From assembly GCA_034406715.1 (NCBI GenBank), contig CP137872.1, forward strand, positions 868,001 to 932,000: 64,000 bases of DNA. Reading direction: 5' to 3'. Shown here piece after piece: positions 11,794-22,952 of this stretch. The notes under the pieces are model-generated. The model did not search any database, was not told the DNA's origin, and saw only the letters and a program-made list of their open reading frames with translations. This DNA comes from Rhodotorula mucilaginosa. Taxonomy: Eukaryota; Basidiomycota; Microbotryomycetes; Sporidiobolales; Sporidiobolaceae. The position numbers and the translations under genes were made by a program. How positions within the stretch are numbered: the first letter of the stretch is position 1; the number at the start of each line of letters is the position of its first letter.

Positions 11794-11970
11794 TATTACG
11801 CTAGCTCTCCGAGAGACTGCTCGGACCGGGTCAGCTCTGCTGTGAACGTGCAATGCAAGACCCGTCGAGCAGATCTCATCATCTACAAAGCATCGGGGCG
11901 CGTCATGTGAAAAGAGCGCCCCGGAGAAAGAACTTCTCCTTCTCACGTCCGACGACCACCATCCCTGATA
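11794..11970 (-). repeat. 5' LTR of the copia element
   Basis: This 177-bp copy is identical to 7504-7680. It adjoins the primer-binding site on the inside and the second ACATG target duplication on the outside. The upstream helicase reading frame stays open into and through this LTR. Confidence 0.95.
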
Positions 11971-11975
11971 ACATG
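11971..11975. repeat. Target-site duplication, right copy
   Basis: ACATG matches 7499-7503. Counting only one copy, the host helicase sequence reads through in frame as NVGPC followed by LPATC. Confidence 0.93.
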
Positions 11976-14900
11976 GTCCCACGTTGCCCTCTTTCTCGAG
12001 GTTGCCGATGATCGATTCCCAGATTGACGCCTTTGAGCGGAGCAGCGACGCATTCCCGAAGAGGTACAGTCCGTGCCTCGCGCGGCTCACGGCAACGTTC
12101 GTGCGATTCGGGCTCTTCAGGAATCCGATCGACGCGCGGGCGTCCCTCGAAAAGATGGCCTGATCCTCGTCGCCGTCCTCAGCGCTTTCGGAGGCGGTCT
12201 TCGCGTTCCGGACAAGGCTCAGCACAATGATGTCAGCCTCTTCGCCCTGGAAGCGGTCGACGGTGCGCAGGAGGACTTGAGTTTTGAGGCTCCGCTGCTC
12301 CGCGTGCGGCTGGAGGATGTTCTTGGACTCGCTTCCGACCTGGCCGTCGCTGTTGTCGCTTCCGTCCTCTTCGGCATCGAGATCTTCGAGGTCGCGCTCG
12401 TCGAGGATGGTCGTGATCTGAACCGCCTCGAGAAGACTCCGAAGGATGCGGAGCTGACCGAGGTACGGCGTCAAGATGCAGATGCTGGCGCCGCTGCCTT
12501 GCAAAGCCAAGTGGCGGACGAGATCGACCACCCAGCGCGCTTCCGCGGAGTTCGTGTGGGACGAATGGAGCGCGCTTGCACCGTCTTGCTGCAAACGGTG
12601 ATCCACGAAGAACAGGTTCCGGCTCATGCCCGGCACGTCTGGGTACTCGAGGACGTTCGGTGCGTCTTCCAGCTGCGGATACAGCGCGTCTCGGATGAGC
12701 TCGCTGATCTCGGGCCGCATGCGCCGCTGCGTTTCGAGAATCGACATGGCGATCGGGAGTTCGGCGAGCCGTTCGAAAAGCGAAACGTCGTGACGGTGGA
12801 GTTTACCGCGCGCCGAGTCGATCGAAAGCGAGTACGAGGTGATGTGCGGGCGAAGCTGAAGGTGGTCTCCGATGCAGATGAGATGCTGCACGGACGGGAC
12901 GAGGTTCGCGACGATCTGCGACTCGAGGCACTCGCCAGCCTCCTCGACGAGGACGATCGTCGGCCCGACTTTCTCGATGAGGTCGAGGACATTGGCGCAA
13001 CCGTTCGTCGTCGCACCGATCACGCGCGCTTGCTTCAATAAGTTGAGCTTGTTCTCGCTGTTGAGAGCCCGGATCTCGGCATTAACCCTCTCGAGATTAC
13101 GGCGCAGGTTCTGCAGGTCGGGCGCCTTGTTTGCGACGATGGCGGCAGTGACATGCTCGATGAGGCGCCGGCGCTCGACACGGCTGAAGGACCAGATGTG
13201 CGACCCGGCGAGAAGGGTAGCAATAGGACGATCGGTGGTCGGCTCGCTCCAATCTTCCTGCGCCTCGTCTTCGGCAGGATGGGCGACTTCCGCCTCGTGC
13301 GAAGCTTGCAAGTCGACGCCTTGACTGTACTTGTTCGTGGTGTCCGGCTCGTCGCCATCATCGAGCGCAAGAGCGGCGAAGCTATTCGTAAAGATGGCCG
13401 ATTCCTCCTTCATCGCGGTCGCCTGCTCTTGAAGACGTCGCATCTCGGCTCGTTCGGCTTGTTGAAGCTCGACATACCGATGAAGCACGTCGAAGTCCGC
13501 TCCATTCCGCCAGAAAGAGAAGATGTCGTCCGCTCCTTCGGGCCGCTGAATCCGCCAGGCGCGCTTGCCGACCGTGTACCAGTCCTCTTGCGCATCGATC
13601 GCGCCCAGTACGGCCGACGGCACGTTCTCGAACGCCCGGCGGAGCTGCGGCTGCTCCTCGTCGAGGTGGTCGCTGATATGCTGCCAGGTGATCTGACTGG
13701 TCGGACGCTGGGCAACGGCGCAGAGGCGCTTGATGTCCTCTTCGATGTCTTTGCGCTGCTTGATCTTCTGGCCGATTTCGTACGATCGAGCACCGCGAGC
13801 TCGGGGCTCGCCAACCTGCAACAGGTTGAACAGGGAGACCTGTGGAGCTCCCACAAGGTGTCAATTCTCCCCGCGCCCATGCCAGCATTCTGCGCTTTGA
13901 AGCGGCGGCTCACCGCTTGGAGCGTCTCATCTTCCGACCGCGAACCACACCTGACAATCTCCTTGGTGACCTGCTCGTACACGTGCTTGAGCATATCGTC
14001 GAGCGCGTGATTCGTGAAGGCCAAGCTGGAGACACGACGTGGCTGTCAGCACGAATTTGCAAATTGGCTCGTAGCAAGCGGGAAAGAGCTCACATGAGAA
14101 TCTTGCCAACATCTGCAGCGAGCAATACGCGGACGAGCTCTACGCCGAGGAAAGATTTGCCGGTTCCGGGCGGTCCTTCGACAAGCGCGACCTCACGCGT
14201 CAGGCAGTCGACGAGAGCCTGCGCCTGCGTCGAATCCAGCCTCGAGTTGCCTGGCTGAGCGAGGACTTCGCGCGCGTCTTCGACCGACTCGGGATCCGAC
14301 GGCCGCAGGACGAGTGAACCGGGCTGGATGTCGTCCCCCTGGAGGATGCTCGAGAGGTCGTACTCGAACCCGGGATTGCGAGCATAGAGCGGAGGTTGGA
14401 TCCGCAGCTTCTGCCCGCGGGGAGGCGGTTTGGCGGAAAGGATGTCTGCGAACGGGATCGCCGGAGCAGACAGCTGCTGCAGAGCGCGGAGGATAGGCTC
14501 GACTGTCGAGACGAGAAAGCCGGGCAATTCGACGAGGTAGAGCGCCGACGAAGGCGCCGTTGCATTCGACTTGTTGTTCTTCTGTTCGGCCAGCGCACGA
14601 ACGGCGTCGAGGTAGACGGAGCGCCGCGCGCCGTCGAAAAAGCTGATGCTGAGGCCAGCGCCTTTCAGATCGGCGGCGACGATCCCGAGGTCAATTTCGA
14701 CCTCGCGAACGTTGCGCACTTTGCCGTTGGCGGTGGTGTCGAACGAGAGAAGCGCGACGAAGTTGCCCTGGGCGAGGTTGCGCACGATGTGCTTCGCCGA
14801 CTTGAAACCGGACGGAAGCGTGAGACTGAGATCGAGCAAAAGCTCGTGCCTGTCGAGATCGATACCGACGACTTGTACGTCTTTGTAGACCATCAGGTCG

Positions 14901-16628
14901 CTCGAGTCGCCCCCACGGACGGACGAAGCGGGGCGGTAACGACCTCCGCCGCGCTTGAGAAGAGCTGCGAGCGGGTTGTGCTTGTCGCCGAGGTGTTCGA
15001 AATCGACGAGCAAACTCTGCACGGCAGACCGAAGCGGGCCGACAAAGTCTTCGCGCATGAGGCGGAAAAGAATGTCGAGACGACCTTCCATTCCGTCGAG
15101 ATGGTACGGCGCGGCGGAGAGGTTGGCCGGAACGAAGGCGGCGGCGGAGGAGGTGAGCTCACCCGGCGTGGGAAGGATGGCGATCTTGCGGATATCGGCG
15201 AGGTCATTGTCGTGACGCGGTCCGTCCGGGCGAAGCTCGCCCGGCGGCTGCATCAGGGCGCGCAGCGCGGTCAAGACGCCAGCAGACACATCGGTGCCGA
15301 CGACCTCGCGGGGGAGAGCGTCGACGATGGGCCAGACTTGAGCGCGATCGAGCACCTTTGGAAGGGTACGAAGGGTGTGCTTGACTCCGTCAAGGACGAA
15401 GTGGCGGCGATCGAGGTCGACGCCGAGGAGCGGCTCGTCGCGGAAAGCGGGCGTCTCTGACAGGACGTCGCGCGAGTACTCGTCAAAGAGATCAATCATG
15501 CCGCTGATGAGCCCCGGCAGCTCTGGAACCGCGATGGCAACGTCGGGGAACCGGCGCATGAGCTCCAGGAGGAGTTGGCCGACGGCCTGAAAGATCGCGA
15601 GGAGATTGGTCGAAAAGGAAGCGTTTGCCGGCGCGTTTGGGTCGGAGACGGACTTGCGGAGGATCATTGCACGCAGGGCCTCGTGGGTCTTTCTCGCCCA
15701 AGACGGGTTCCTGACCAAGATCGCAAAGAGCGAATTGACGTTCGCGACGACGACGCTGCTCTTGACGATGCTCGACGTCAGGTACTGCGATTGGACGCCT
15801 CATCAGCTGGCTATCATTTCTTCGGTGTGCTCTGTAGCGGTAAGAGACTTGCCAGGACAAGCGGAACGAAGCCGCGCTGGAAAGAGAGGAGCGTCGAAGA
15901 TGAACCGGCTTGCGACGAAATGTCGGCCGCAACGACCTCGGCCACGCGAGCGAGGCCTGGCTCACGGGGCTTGAAATCGAGGATGACATTGCTAGCATCT
16001 TCGAGTGCCTGTAGTGTTTGTCCGAGTCGCAACTGGTCAGTCCCGAAGTCGGAAAAGATCAAGCTCGACATGCAAGTGTGCTCCAGGACGTACCCAGCTC
16101 GTGGTCTCCTTCGTAGACGCCAAAAGGGCTTGCGTGAAAGCGCACATGTCGCGCGTACCGCCGAGGAAGCGTCCTGATCCGTCCCGAGCGAGGTAGCGGT
16201 ACAAGTGACCGCGCGAGAAGTGCGCGAGTCGACCCGCCACCGCGTCGCTGCTCCCGCCGCTCGCAATCGCCGTCAGCTCCTGGTCCGTGAGCTTCTTGGG
16301 AGCAGAGGGTTGCGCAGGTTGGCGCTGGCGGTTGACCGAGGCATCGTCGTCCTTGGTCCGATCGTGCCGATGCTTGCAACTCGTTCCAAACTTGCACCTC
16401 CCCTCGTGCCAAAAGTTGCGGCAGGTGCCGTGCGGCACTCCGGCGAGGTACTCAGACTGCGGCATGCGAGTCCTGGGACCGGAAGGAGGCGCTCGCGCTC
16501 GGCTGGTGGCCGGCGGAACGGGTGCCGGGAGCTGAATGAGGGACGGCGGGGTGAGCATATCTGCACGCCGCCCCGTTGCGACAGCCTCCCGGCTTGGCGT
16601 AATACCAGCACACCGGCCTGTTGGCCAT
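11971..16628 (-). CDS. NFX1/ZNFX1-type RNA helicase (Hrr1/SAD-3-like), 5' part with CCCH fingers and helicase core
   Basis: This is a superfamily 1 helicase of the ZNFX1 group; relatives (S. pombe Hrr1, Neurospora SAD-3, animal ZNFX1) act in small-RNA silencing. The start at 16628 (MANRPVCWYYAKPGG) opens a CCCH finger, C-x8-C-x5-C-x3-H. A second CCCH finger (CRNFWHEGRCKFGTSCKH) follows after a short intron inferred at about 16460-16550. The core shows Walker A GPPGTGKS near 14153-14176, a DEAG-like box EEAGECLES near 12920-12950, GDHLQLRP near 12850-12880, TVDRFQGEEADIIVLSLVR near 12200-12260 and NVAVSRARHGLYLFG near 12060-12105. The coding sequence then runs into the copia LTR at 11970. The frame stays open to about 11554, so the likely product keeps the helicase, gains a foreign tail and loses all NFX1 and RZ fingers. 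The silencing role is inferred from family membership. Confidence 0.87.
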
Positions 16629-18227
16629 CGAGATCGCCGTTGGCGGTGTACTCTGTGAGGGAGAGAGAGGAAAAGCGAGTTCAGCACGAGCCTCGTCCGA
16701 CGCCGCGGACAGCCCGAGTCGCGCGTCATGAGCTCGGTCGCGGAGAGGAAAACTTTAGCAGCAATTTAACGACGCTTTGGAAAAGCGCATAGGGGCTTTA
16801 TACAAGGTCCCTAGAGACTCGTCCCTCCGGCGAGTGATCGCGACGCCACCCCGACTTCTGTCCGCTTTTTTGCAAGCAACTTTACCTACAAGCTGCAGCT
16901 TGGCTGACCCCGGTATCATGAGGATGACTTTGTCACAGCTGAGATGCGACTGTGCACACACGCCGGAACGTTCGAAAGGTCGTCCGGCCGGCGGATCGAG
17001 CTGTTCCTTCGTTATTTTCGCTTCTGTCAAATCGTTTTCTTCAATTCACCTCCCTTGTAAGTGTGAGAATATAGCTGTAGTCACAAGCATGTTAGAAGTG
17101 GACCAGCGCCCATCTGCAAGAAGAGCAGCGAAATCGGGGCGCACCTGGTACAGAGAAACAGGGAAGCGCTCGCCAGCGCGACGGGACCTTGCCTCGCTTG
17201 GTCGAGACTCGTCATAAAGCGACGCGCAAGATCATCTGCTGGTAAGAAAAGCTCGCATTGGAAGTCCCGCTGGCCCAGAAGCGGCGAGACTGATTTCGCA
17301 CGCGACCCCTTCTGTCAGAACCAGGGCTTTTCGTATGGGCGGGCGTCGATTCTTTTCCATGACACCTTCGCGCGGCGCGGCATGCTGGGGTTCTTCGGAG
17401 CTGATGCTGGGCCCACTCGTCTCATGCCTGACGAAGCTGAATGTTGTGCGAGTTGGCAACCGCGAGAAGCAGCTCGAGCGAGAGCCGCGGAAGAAAGCGC
17501 GCCCTCATGGTTTGCCTGGCTGCGGAGACCCGGGGGCAGCACGCAGATTGAGCCTCGCAGAGATACTCGTACCTGAAACTGGCTGAATGAATGCTGCCCC
17601 GACCTGCACGAGCGGTGGACGCAGTGTCTCGAGCATGCGGCCGAACGGGAAGCGACGGGTTCTTCGGCGACTCCAAAAATCATCGAAATGCGAGTGCCTT
17701 CGTCCTCCGGTACAAGGTACATGAGATGCTCGTAGCGGAGAACAGCTGCCTGAAACGAGTTGCGCGCGGACAACCTCGGCGAGAGAAACCCCGGAAGCGT
17801 GCATCGTGCCATCGCCGAGCGGTCTCCACGCGTCTGGCTGCGCCATTCCGGACCTTCACCGTCTATCCAGCACCAAGTACGGCGCCAGTGTTGGGCGTGG
17901 TCATCCACGCCCGAAGGATGACCCTGTCAGGGCGGCAGCCGATGATGCGTTCGAGTCGAGAAGCGGCCGTAAGATGAGGTTGTCGGGCGCGCAGAGCCGA
18001 AGGTTCGGACAATGCGAGCATCCCTGAGCGGTGCAAGCTTCGGCCCGAGCACTTTACAGCAAGAAAGAGCTGTGGGAGTGCGACAATGCGCAGCGAGAAG
18101 TTCTGCAAGAAAGATCCGCGGAAACGCAGCTTTTTCCTCTCGGATATCACACCAGGGGTCACAGTTCTTGAGGTTTTACTGCACTGTGTGACTTACGTGA
18201 CCCGCGAGCGCAATCCTCCCCCGAGCC
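16629..18227. other. Divergent intergenic region between the helicase and OSBP genes
   Basis: This 1.6-kb gap separates two genes pointing away from each other, so it should contain both promoters and 5' UTRs. The short frames here (for example about 17315-17908 on the minus strand) have no recognisable motif. No tRNA, repeat or mobile element was seen. Confidence 0.5.
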
Positions 18228-21200
18228 ATGCCTGCGCCCGCCGGTGCCGCCGTCCCCGCCGCCACCCCCGAACCCGCTCGCCGAACGAGTGATCGAGGCA
18301 AGTCAACCTCTCTTGGACACTCCAGAAGCCGTCTACTGATGCCAGATGCACCGCACAGCATCCTCGCAGGAAGCCGTCAGAGCGTACCAGCTCCTCGAAG
18401 CACTCCGTCGAGGTACGAGGCCTTCCCTCTCCTTACTGTGACGGCATCATCAACCCTGACTGACCCTTTCTTGCGAACAATCCCCGTTCTTCTAGGCGAT
18501 GTGTCCGAACTGAAGCAACTCCTCGACGAGACGGCCGTCACCGACGCCCGCCAGCGAGACGGGCAGGCGGGAAGCCAGCCTCTCCACCTCGCAGTCCGCT
18601 GCGCAAAACGTGAGTGCCCATGCCCCACCGCCTCCGCTCTGCAGGCGCTCGTCAGCTAAAACCGAGAGATCGTTCTCAGTCCCGACCGTCGAATTCGTCT
18701 ACAAGCACGACCCCGCCGCGATCAACGTCCCCGACTCGCGCGGCCAAACCCCTCTCCACCTCGCAGCCGCCCTCGACCGCCGCGACGTCCTTGCCCTCTT
18801 CCTCGCCCAGGATGACACCGATGACATGATTCGGGATCAGACCGGCAAGACTTGCTTCGAAGTCGCCGCTACGCCCGAAGCCGCCTCGCAAATTTCAGGT
18901 AACTGATCTTTCACCAATGGATTCCGCCACCATCCTTCGCCTTCTGACAAAAGACCTAACCCGCGCAGTCTCACGCAACAAGTGGAACGAAATGTTTCTG
19001 GCTCACCTCGCCGCCTACATCGCCTCCCCGCCCGGATCCGAATCGCCTTCGAAGCGCGACTCGGCGCACCTCTCGCCCCGGAAACAGCACGCTTCCCTCC
19101 CCTCCGCCGCGGCTTCGGCCGCAAACGCCACCGCCGACGCAGTCGCCCACAGCTCTCTTTCCTCCTCTTCTGCGACGTCGCCGCACGCCGGCGTCTCGGC
19201 CGCAGCAGGGCATCTCTCCAACCTGGCCGCCGAGCGGTTGTACCACTTTGTCGCGAAACCGCGCGCCGGTTGCTGCGACTTTGCGATGCGGGATCCCGTC
19301 AGCGGCACGACCATCCTGCACGAAGCAGCGAGGCGCAAAGACCTCGCGTTGATCAAACTCGTCCTGTCCCGCGGGGCCGACGTTCTCGCGAGGGACAAGA
19401 GGGGCAAGTTGCCGATCGACTGCGCCAAGGATGAACGGATCAAGGAAGTGTTGCGCAAGCGCGCCAATTCGGAAGGGAGGGCGCTCGCGAGGGCGAATTC
19501 GAGCACGGGAACGGACAAGACCATCACCCCTGGTTCTGCAGGCGGCGCAATCGGCAACAAAATTTCAGCACTCGCGCCGGCCATCGGAGGAGGAGGAGGA
19601 GGTTCCGCCGCGCCGAGCGTGTCGAGTGCGTCGTCGAGCATCACCGGCGTTGCGCCTTCGTTGGGCAAGCAACCGGTCATGAAGGGCTACCTGCAAAAGT
19701 GGACCAATCTCGCCAAGGGCTACAAGCCCCGTTGGTTTGTCCTCGACAACGGTAAGCTCTCCTTCTCGTCCTTCGCATCGCGTGCCTGCGAGCAGTGCTG
19801 AGCTCTCTCCGGCGCAGGCGTCCTCTCCTACTATCGCAACCAGTCGGACGAGGGCAACGTCTCGCGAGGTTCGATCAGCATGACGGTCGCCAAGGTGGAA
19901 CCGCCGAGCGCGGACAAGCTCAAGTTTGTCGTCGGCAGCAAGATCGATCGCAGCTCGTCGTTGTATCTGAAAGGCAATCGTGAGTTCTGCTTCGTCGTCT
20001 TTGAACCCGGAAAAAGTCTCCCTCCGCTTAACGCGACTTTCTTGCCCGGACCAGATCCTGTCGAGGTCATGCGCTGGATCGACGCGATCCGGCAGAGCAT
20101 CGATATTGCAAACGAGGGTGCGATGCTGCAACGCACCAACACGACCGGCTCTGTGCGAGCGCCGTCCATCTCGGAGCCGAACCGCCCCGCGAGTCTCACG
20201 CGGCAAGCTGGATCGCCCCACGAGTCATTGCTGGCTCCTTCGATCGACGGCGACAACGATACCTTCCGCGAGGACGAGGACTCGCCCCCGCACGCAGACG
20301 ATTTTCACCTCATGGCGCAGAACGCCAAGACCCAGGTCGAAGCGAGTCAGCAACTGCTCGAGTCGATCGATCTTTCGTCGGCCGCGAGCCAGCAAGACGT
20401 CAAGGACGCTTTGCGACGCTCCTTGGCCTCGCTCGAGACCATCCTCGATGACTACATCGACGTCGTCGACCAGCGCGAAGCGTACTTCCAGCGCCGGTAC
20501 GAGAAGGAAGTCGAGGCGAAGCGGCAGTGGGAGGAGAGCATGAAGGAAGTCGCGGCTCAACATGCCGCGCTTGAACTCGAGTTGCAGCGCGTCGCGAGGG
20601 ACAATACGAGGCGGAAGCGCGCGCTGCAGGAAGTGCGGGCCAACTTTGGGGCCATCTCACCGGCTCTCAGTCCGCAGACGTCGATCCGACCCGGCGAGGG
20701 TCCTCACGCGTATCAGCAGCAGCAGCAGCAGCAACAGCAGGGTCAGGGTCAGGAGATGCACACTCTGCCGGAGGACGGGTCAGCGCCGCTCCCGTCACCG
20801 TTGCGTCTGTCCTCTTTGGCGCTCAACCAGACACGCAGCCGAGGCGCCACGACCGGTTCCCTGTCTCCGACGCGCATCCGCACCCGCGCCGGTACGATCG
20901 TTCAGCCTCGCGGACCCGCCGAGCTCGAGCAGATCGTCCAGGAAGCGCTCAAGCACGACGACGGCGCCGAGACGGAGGACAGCGACGACGACGACGAGTT
21001 CTTTGAGGCGATCGAGGCGGGCGAGTTGCCCATCGACGAAGACGCCGGCGAACCTGTCACCGCGATCGACCATGCCGATGCCGAGCCGACCGAACCGCAC
21101 GCGCCGAAACGGACTGCTCCGGCCGCGGAATTCGTCAAGAAGTTTGACCCGGCGCCTTACTCGGGCTACGAGCACCCTCGTACCACCCTCCCCATCACGA

Positions 21201-22822
21201 GCGACAACCGACCGAGTGTCTCGCTCTGGGCTATATTGAAGGGCTCGATCGGGAAGGACTTGACCAAGATCAGTTTCCCGGTCTACTTCAACGAACCGAC
21301 GTCGATGCTCCAGCGAATGGCGGAGGACATGGAATTCTCCGAGTGCCGTGCGTTTGATGGTCCTCTCAGGACGGTTGGTACACTGCGTTGACACTGACTT
21401 TTCTCTGAGGCCTCGACAGTCGACGCCGCCGCGAAAGAGAAGGATTCCACCAAGAGGATCGCTTACGTCGCCGCGTTCGCCATGTCGAATTGTGAGCATC
21501 CTTCCTAGCTGCTCTTTAGCCCCCCAGCGTAGACGCTGATGACTCCCCGTGCAGACTCGTCCACGATCGGCCGCATCTCGAAGCCGTTCAACCCGCTCAT
21601 CTCCGAGACTTTCGAGTACGTCGAACCGCGCAAGCAGTACCGGTATATCTCCGAGCAGGTCTCGCACCACCCGCCCATTTCGGCGTGCATCGGTCAGTCG
21701 CCGAGCTGGGAGTACTTTGGCTCCGTCGACGCCAAGTCCAAGTTCATGGGCAAGAGCTTCGAGATTCGCCCGACGGGGACCGCGCACGTCACTCTGCGAA
21801 TCCCCGAAGAATGGGCGAGCCCCGACTGTCCGCCGTGCAAGACCGTACCTGGACTCCGTGAAGAGCACTACTCTTGGCTTAAGGTCCGTTCAAGGCTCTG
21901 CTGCTGCATCCGGCAAGATACGGGAACACTGACAGCGTTCGCGGCAGGTCACCACTTCGGTCTCGAATTTCTTGCTCGGCAACCCGATCATCGATCACTA
22001 CGGCGACATGGTCGTGACGAACCACCGAACGAGAGAGACCTGCACGCTCACCTTCAAGCCACGAGGCTGGCGTGGCGGGAACGCGTCAGAGATCAAGGGC
22101 GACGTCAAAGACGCCCAGGGCCGCAAGTGCTGGGACATTGCGGGCAAGTGGAGCTCGCAGCTCGTCGCTCGACGCGTCGGCGCTGGGCACGGCGAGCTCG
22201 CGCCGGACGCAACAATCCCGACAGACCACGCGGGAGAAGTGGTGCCAGAGTACATTCGACTCTGGAAGAACTCGGAGAAACCGCCAAACACTCCCTTCGG
22301 ACTGTACGTGCGAGAGCTTTGATCGCGTAAATGAGCTTACAAGCTGATGGGATTTACTGTCTTACAGGACGCCGTTTGCGATCACCCTGAACGACCTCAA
22401 CGATGAGCTGAGGCCTTGGCTCCCCCCGACCGACTGCCGTCTGCGGCCAGATCAGCATGCTTTCGAAGCCGGCCGTTTCGAGCGCGCCAATGAACTCAAG
22501 GCCGAGCTGGAGGACTTCCAGCGCGCGACTCGTCGCAAGCGCGAGGCCGGTGAGCTCCCGCCGCACAAGCCGCGCTGGTTCTCGCGGTCGGTCGACCCGG
22601 ACACGGGCGAAGTCATGTGGCAGCCGGCTCGCCGCGACGATGGACAGCTCGAGTACTGGACCGAACGGACTCGTGTCGGCACGGCGAAACTCAAGGGCGA
22701 GCCTGCCGAGTGGCAAGACGTCGACCAGATCTGTGAGTGTCCGCTCACCCGAGGCTGCTGTGATCTCCCTCTCAAGTACTGACGAGTTCCTCTCCGCTGC
22801 AGTCGTCGAAACGGAGCACTGA
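18228..22822 (+). CDS. Oxysterol-binding protein, Osh1/Osh2 type (ankyrin, PH, FFAT, ORD)
   Basis: This is a lipid-transfer protein moving sterol or phosphoinositides at ER contact sites. The start is the ATG at 18228 (MPAPAGAAVPAATPEPARR), followed by several small exons. Ankyrin repeats come first (TPLHLAAALDRRDVLALFL near 18750-18800; TTILHEAARRKDLALIKLV near 19305-19360). A PH domain follows, from GYLQKWTNLAKGYKPRWFVLD (split here: about 19684-19745) to about 20105. A coiled-coil stretch lies at about 20400-20650, with a short Gln run near 20714-20745. An acidic tract contains DEFFEAIEAGE (about 20993-21030), a good FFAT motif for binding VAP proteins. The ORD domain begins near 21180 and carries the signature EQVSHHPP near 21655. 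The last short exon ends VVETEH and the stop is at 22820-22822. The domain order equals that of yeast Osh1/Osh2. Confidence 0.93.
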
Positions 22823-22952
22823 GTCATGGCACTCTGCTGCGTCGAATTCTTGGATACATCTGTACGACTATTGAATGATATCATTTGGTTCATATTCCGA
22901 ACGAGTGTAAGCACTCCAAATCGGAAGCACGCTATACATAGACACATTCCAG

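Larger units (their letters stand above)
7504..11970 (-). mobile_element. Ty1/copia LTR retrotransposon, looks whole and young
   Basis: This 4467-bp element has two direct LTRs of 177 bp (7504-7680 and 11794-11970) that look identical base for base. It is flanked by a 5-bp target duplication, ACATG (7499-7503 and 11971-11975). It lies on the minus strand, the same orientation as the host helicase gene. The LTR ends are TAT...ATA rather than the usual TG...CA. One long open frame covers almost all of the internal region, in the copia order Gag, protease, integrase, reverse transcriptase, RNase H. No breaks were seen. Identical LTRs imply a recent insertion. Confidence 0.95.

Noticed and set aside
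16755-17908. Several open frames between helicase and OSBP
   Set aside because: Short, overlapping on both strands and unlike any known protein; most likely promoter and UTR sequence.
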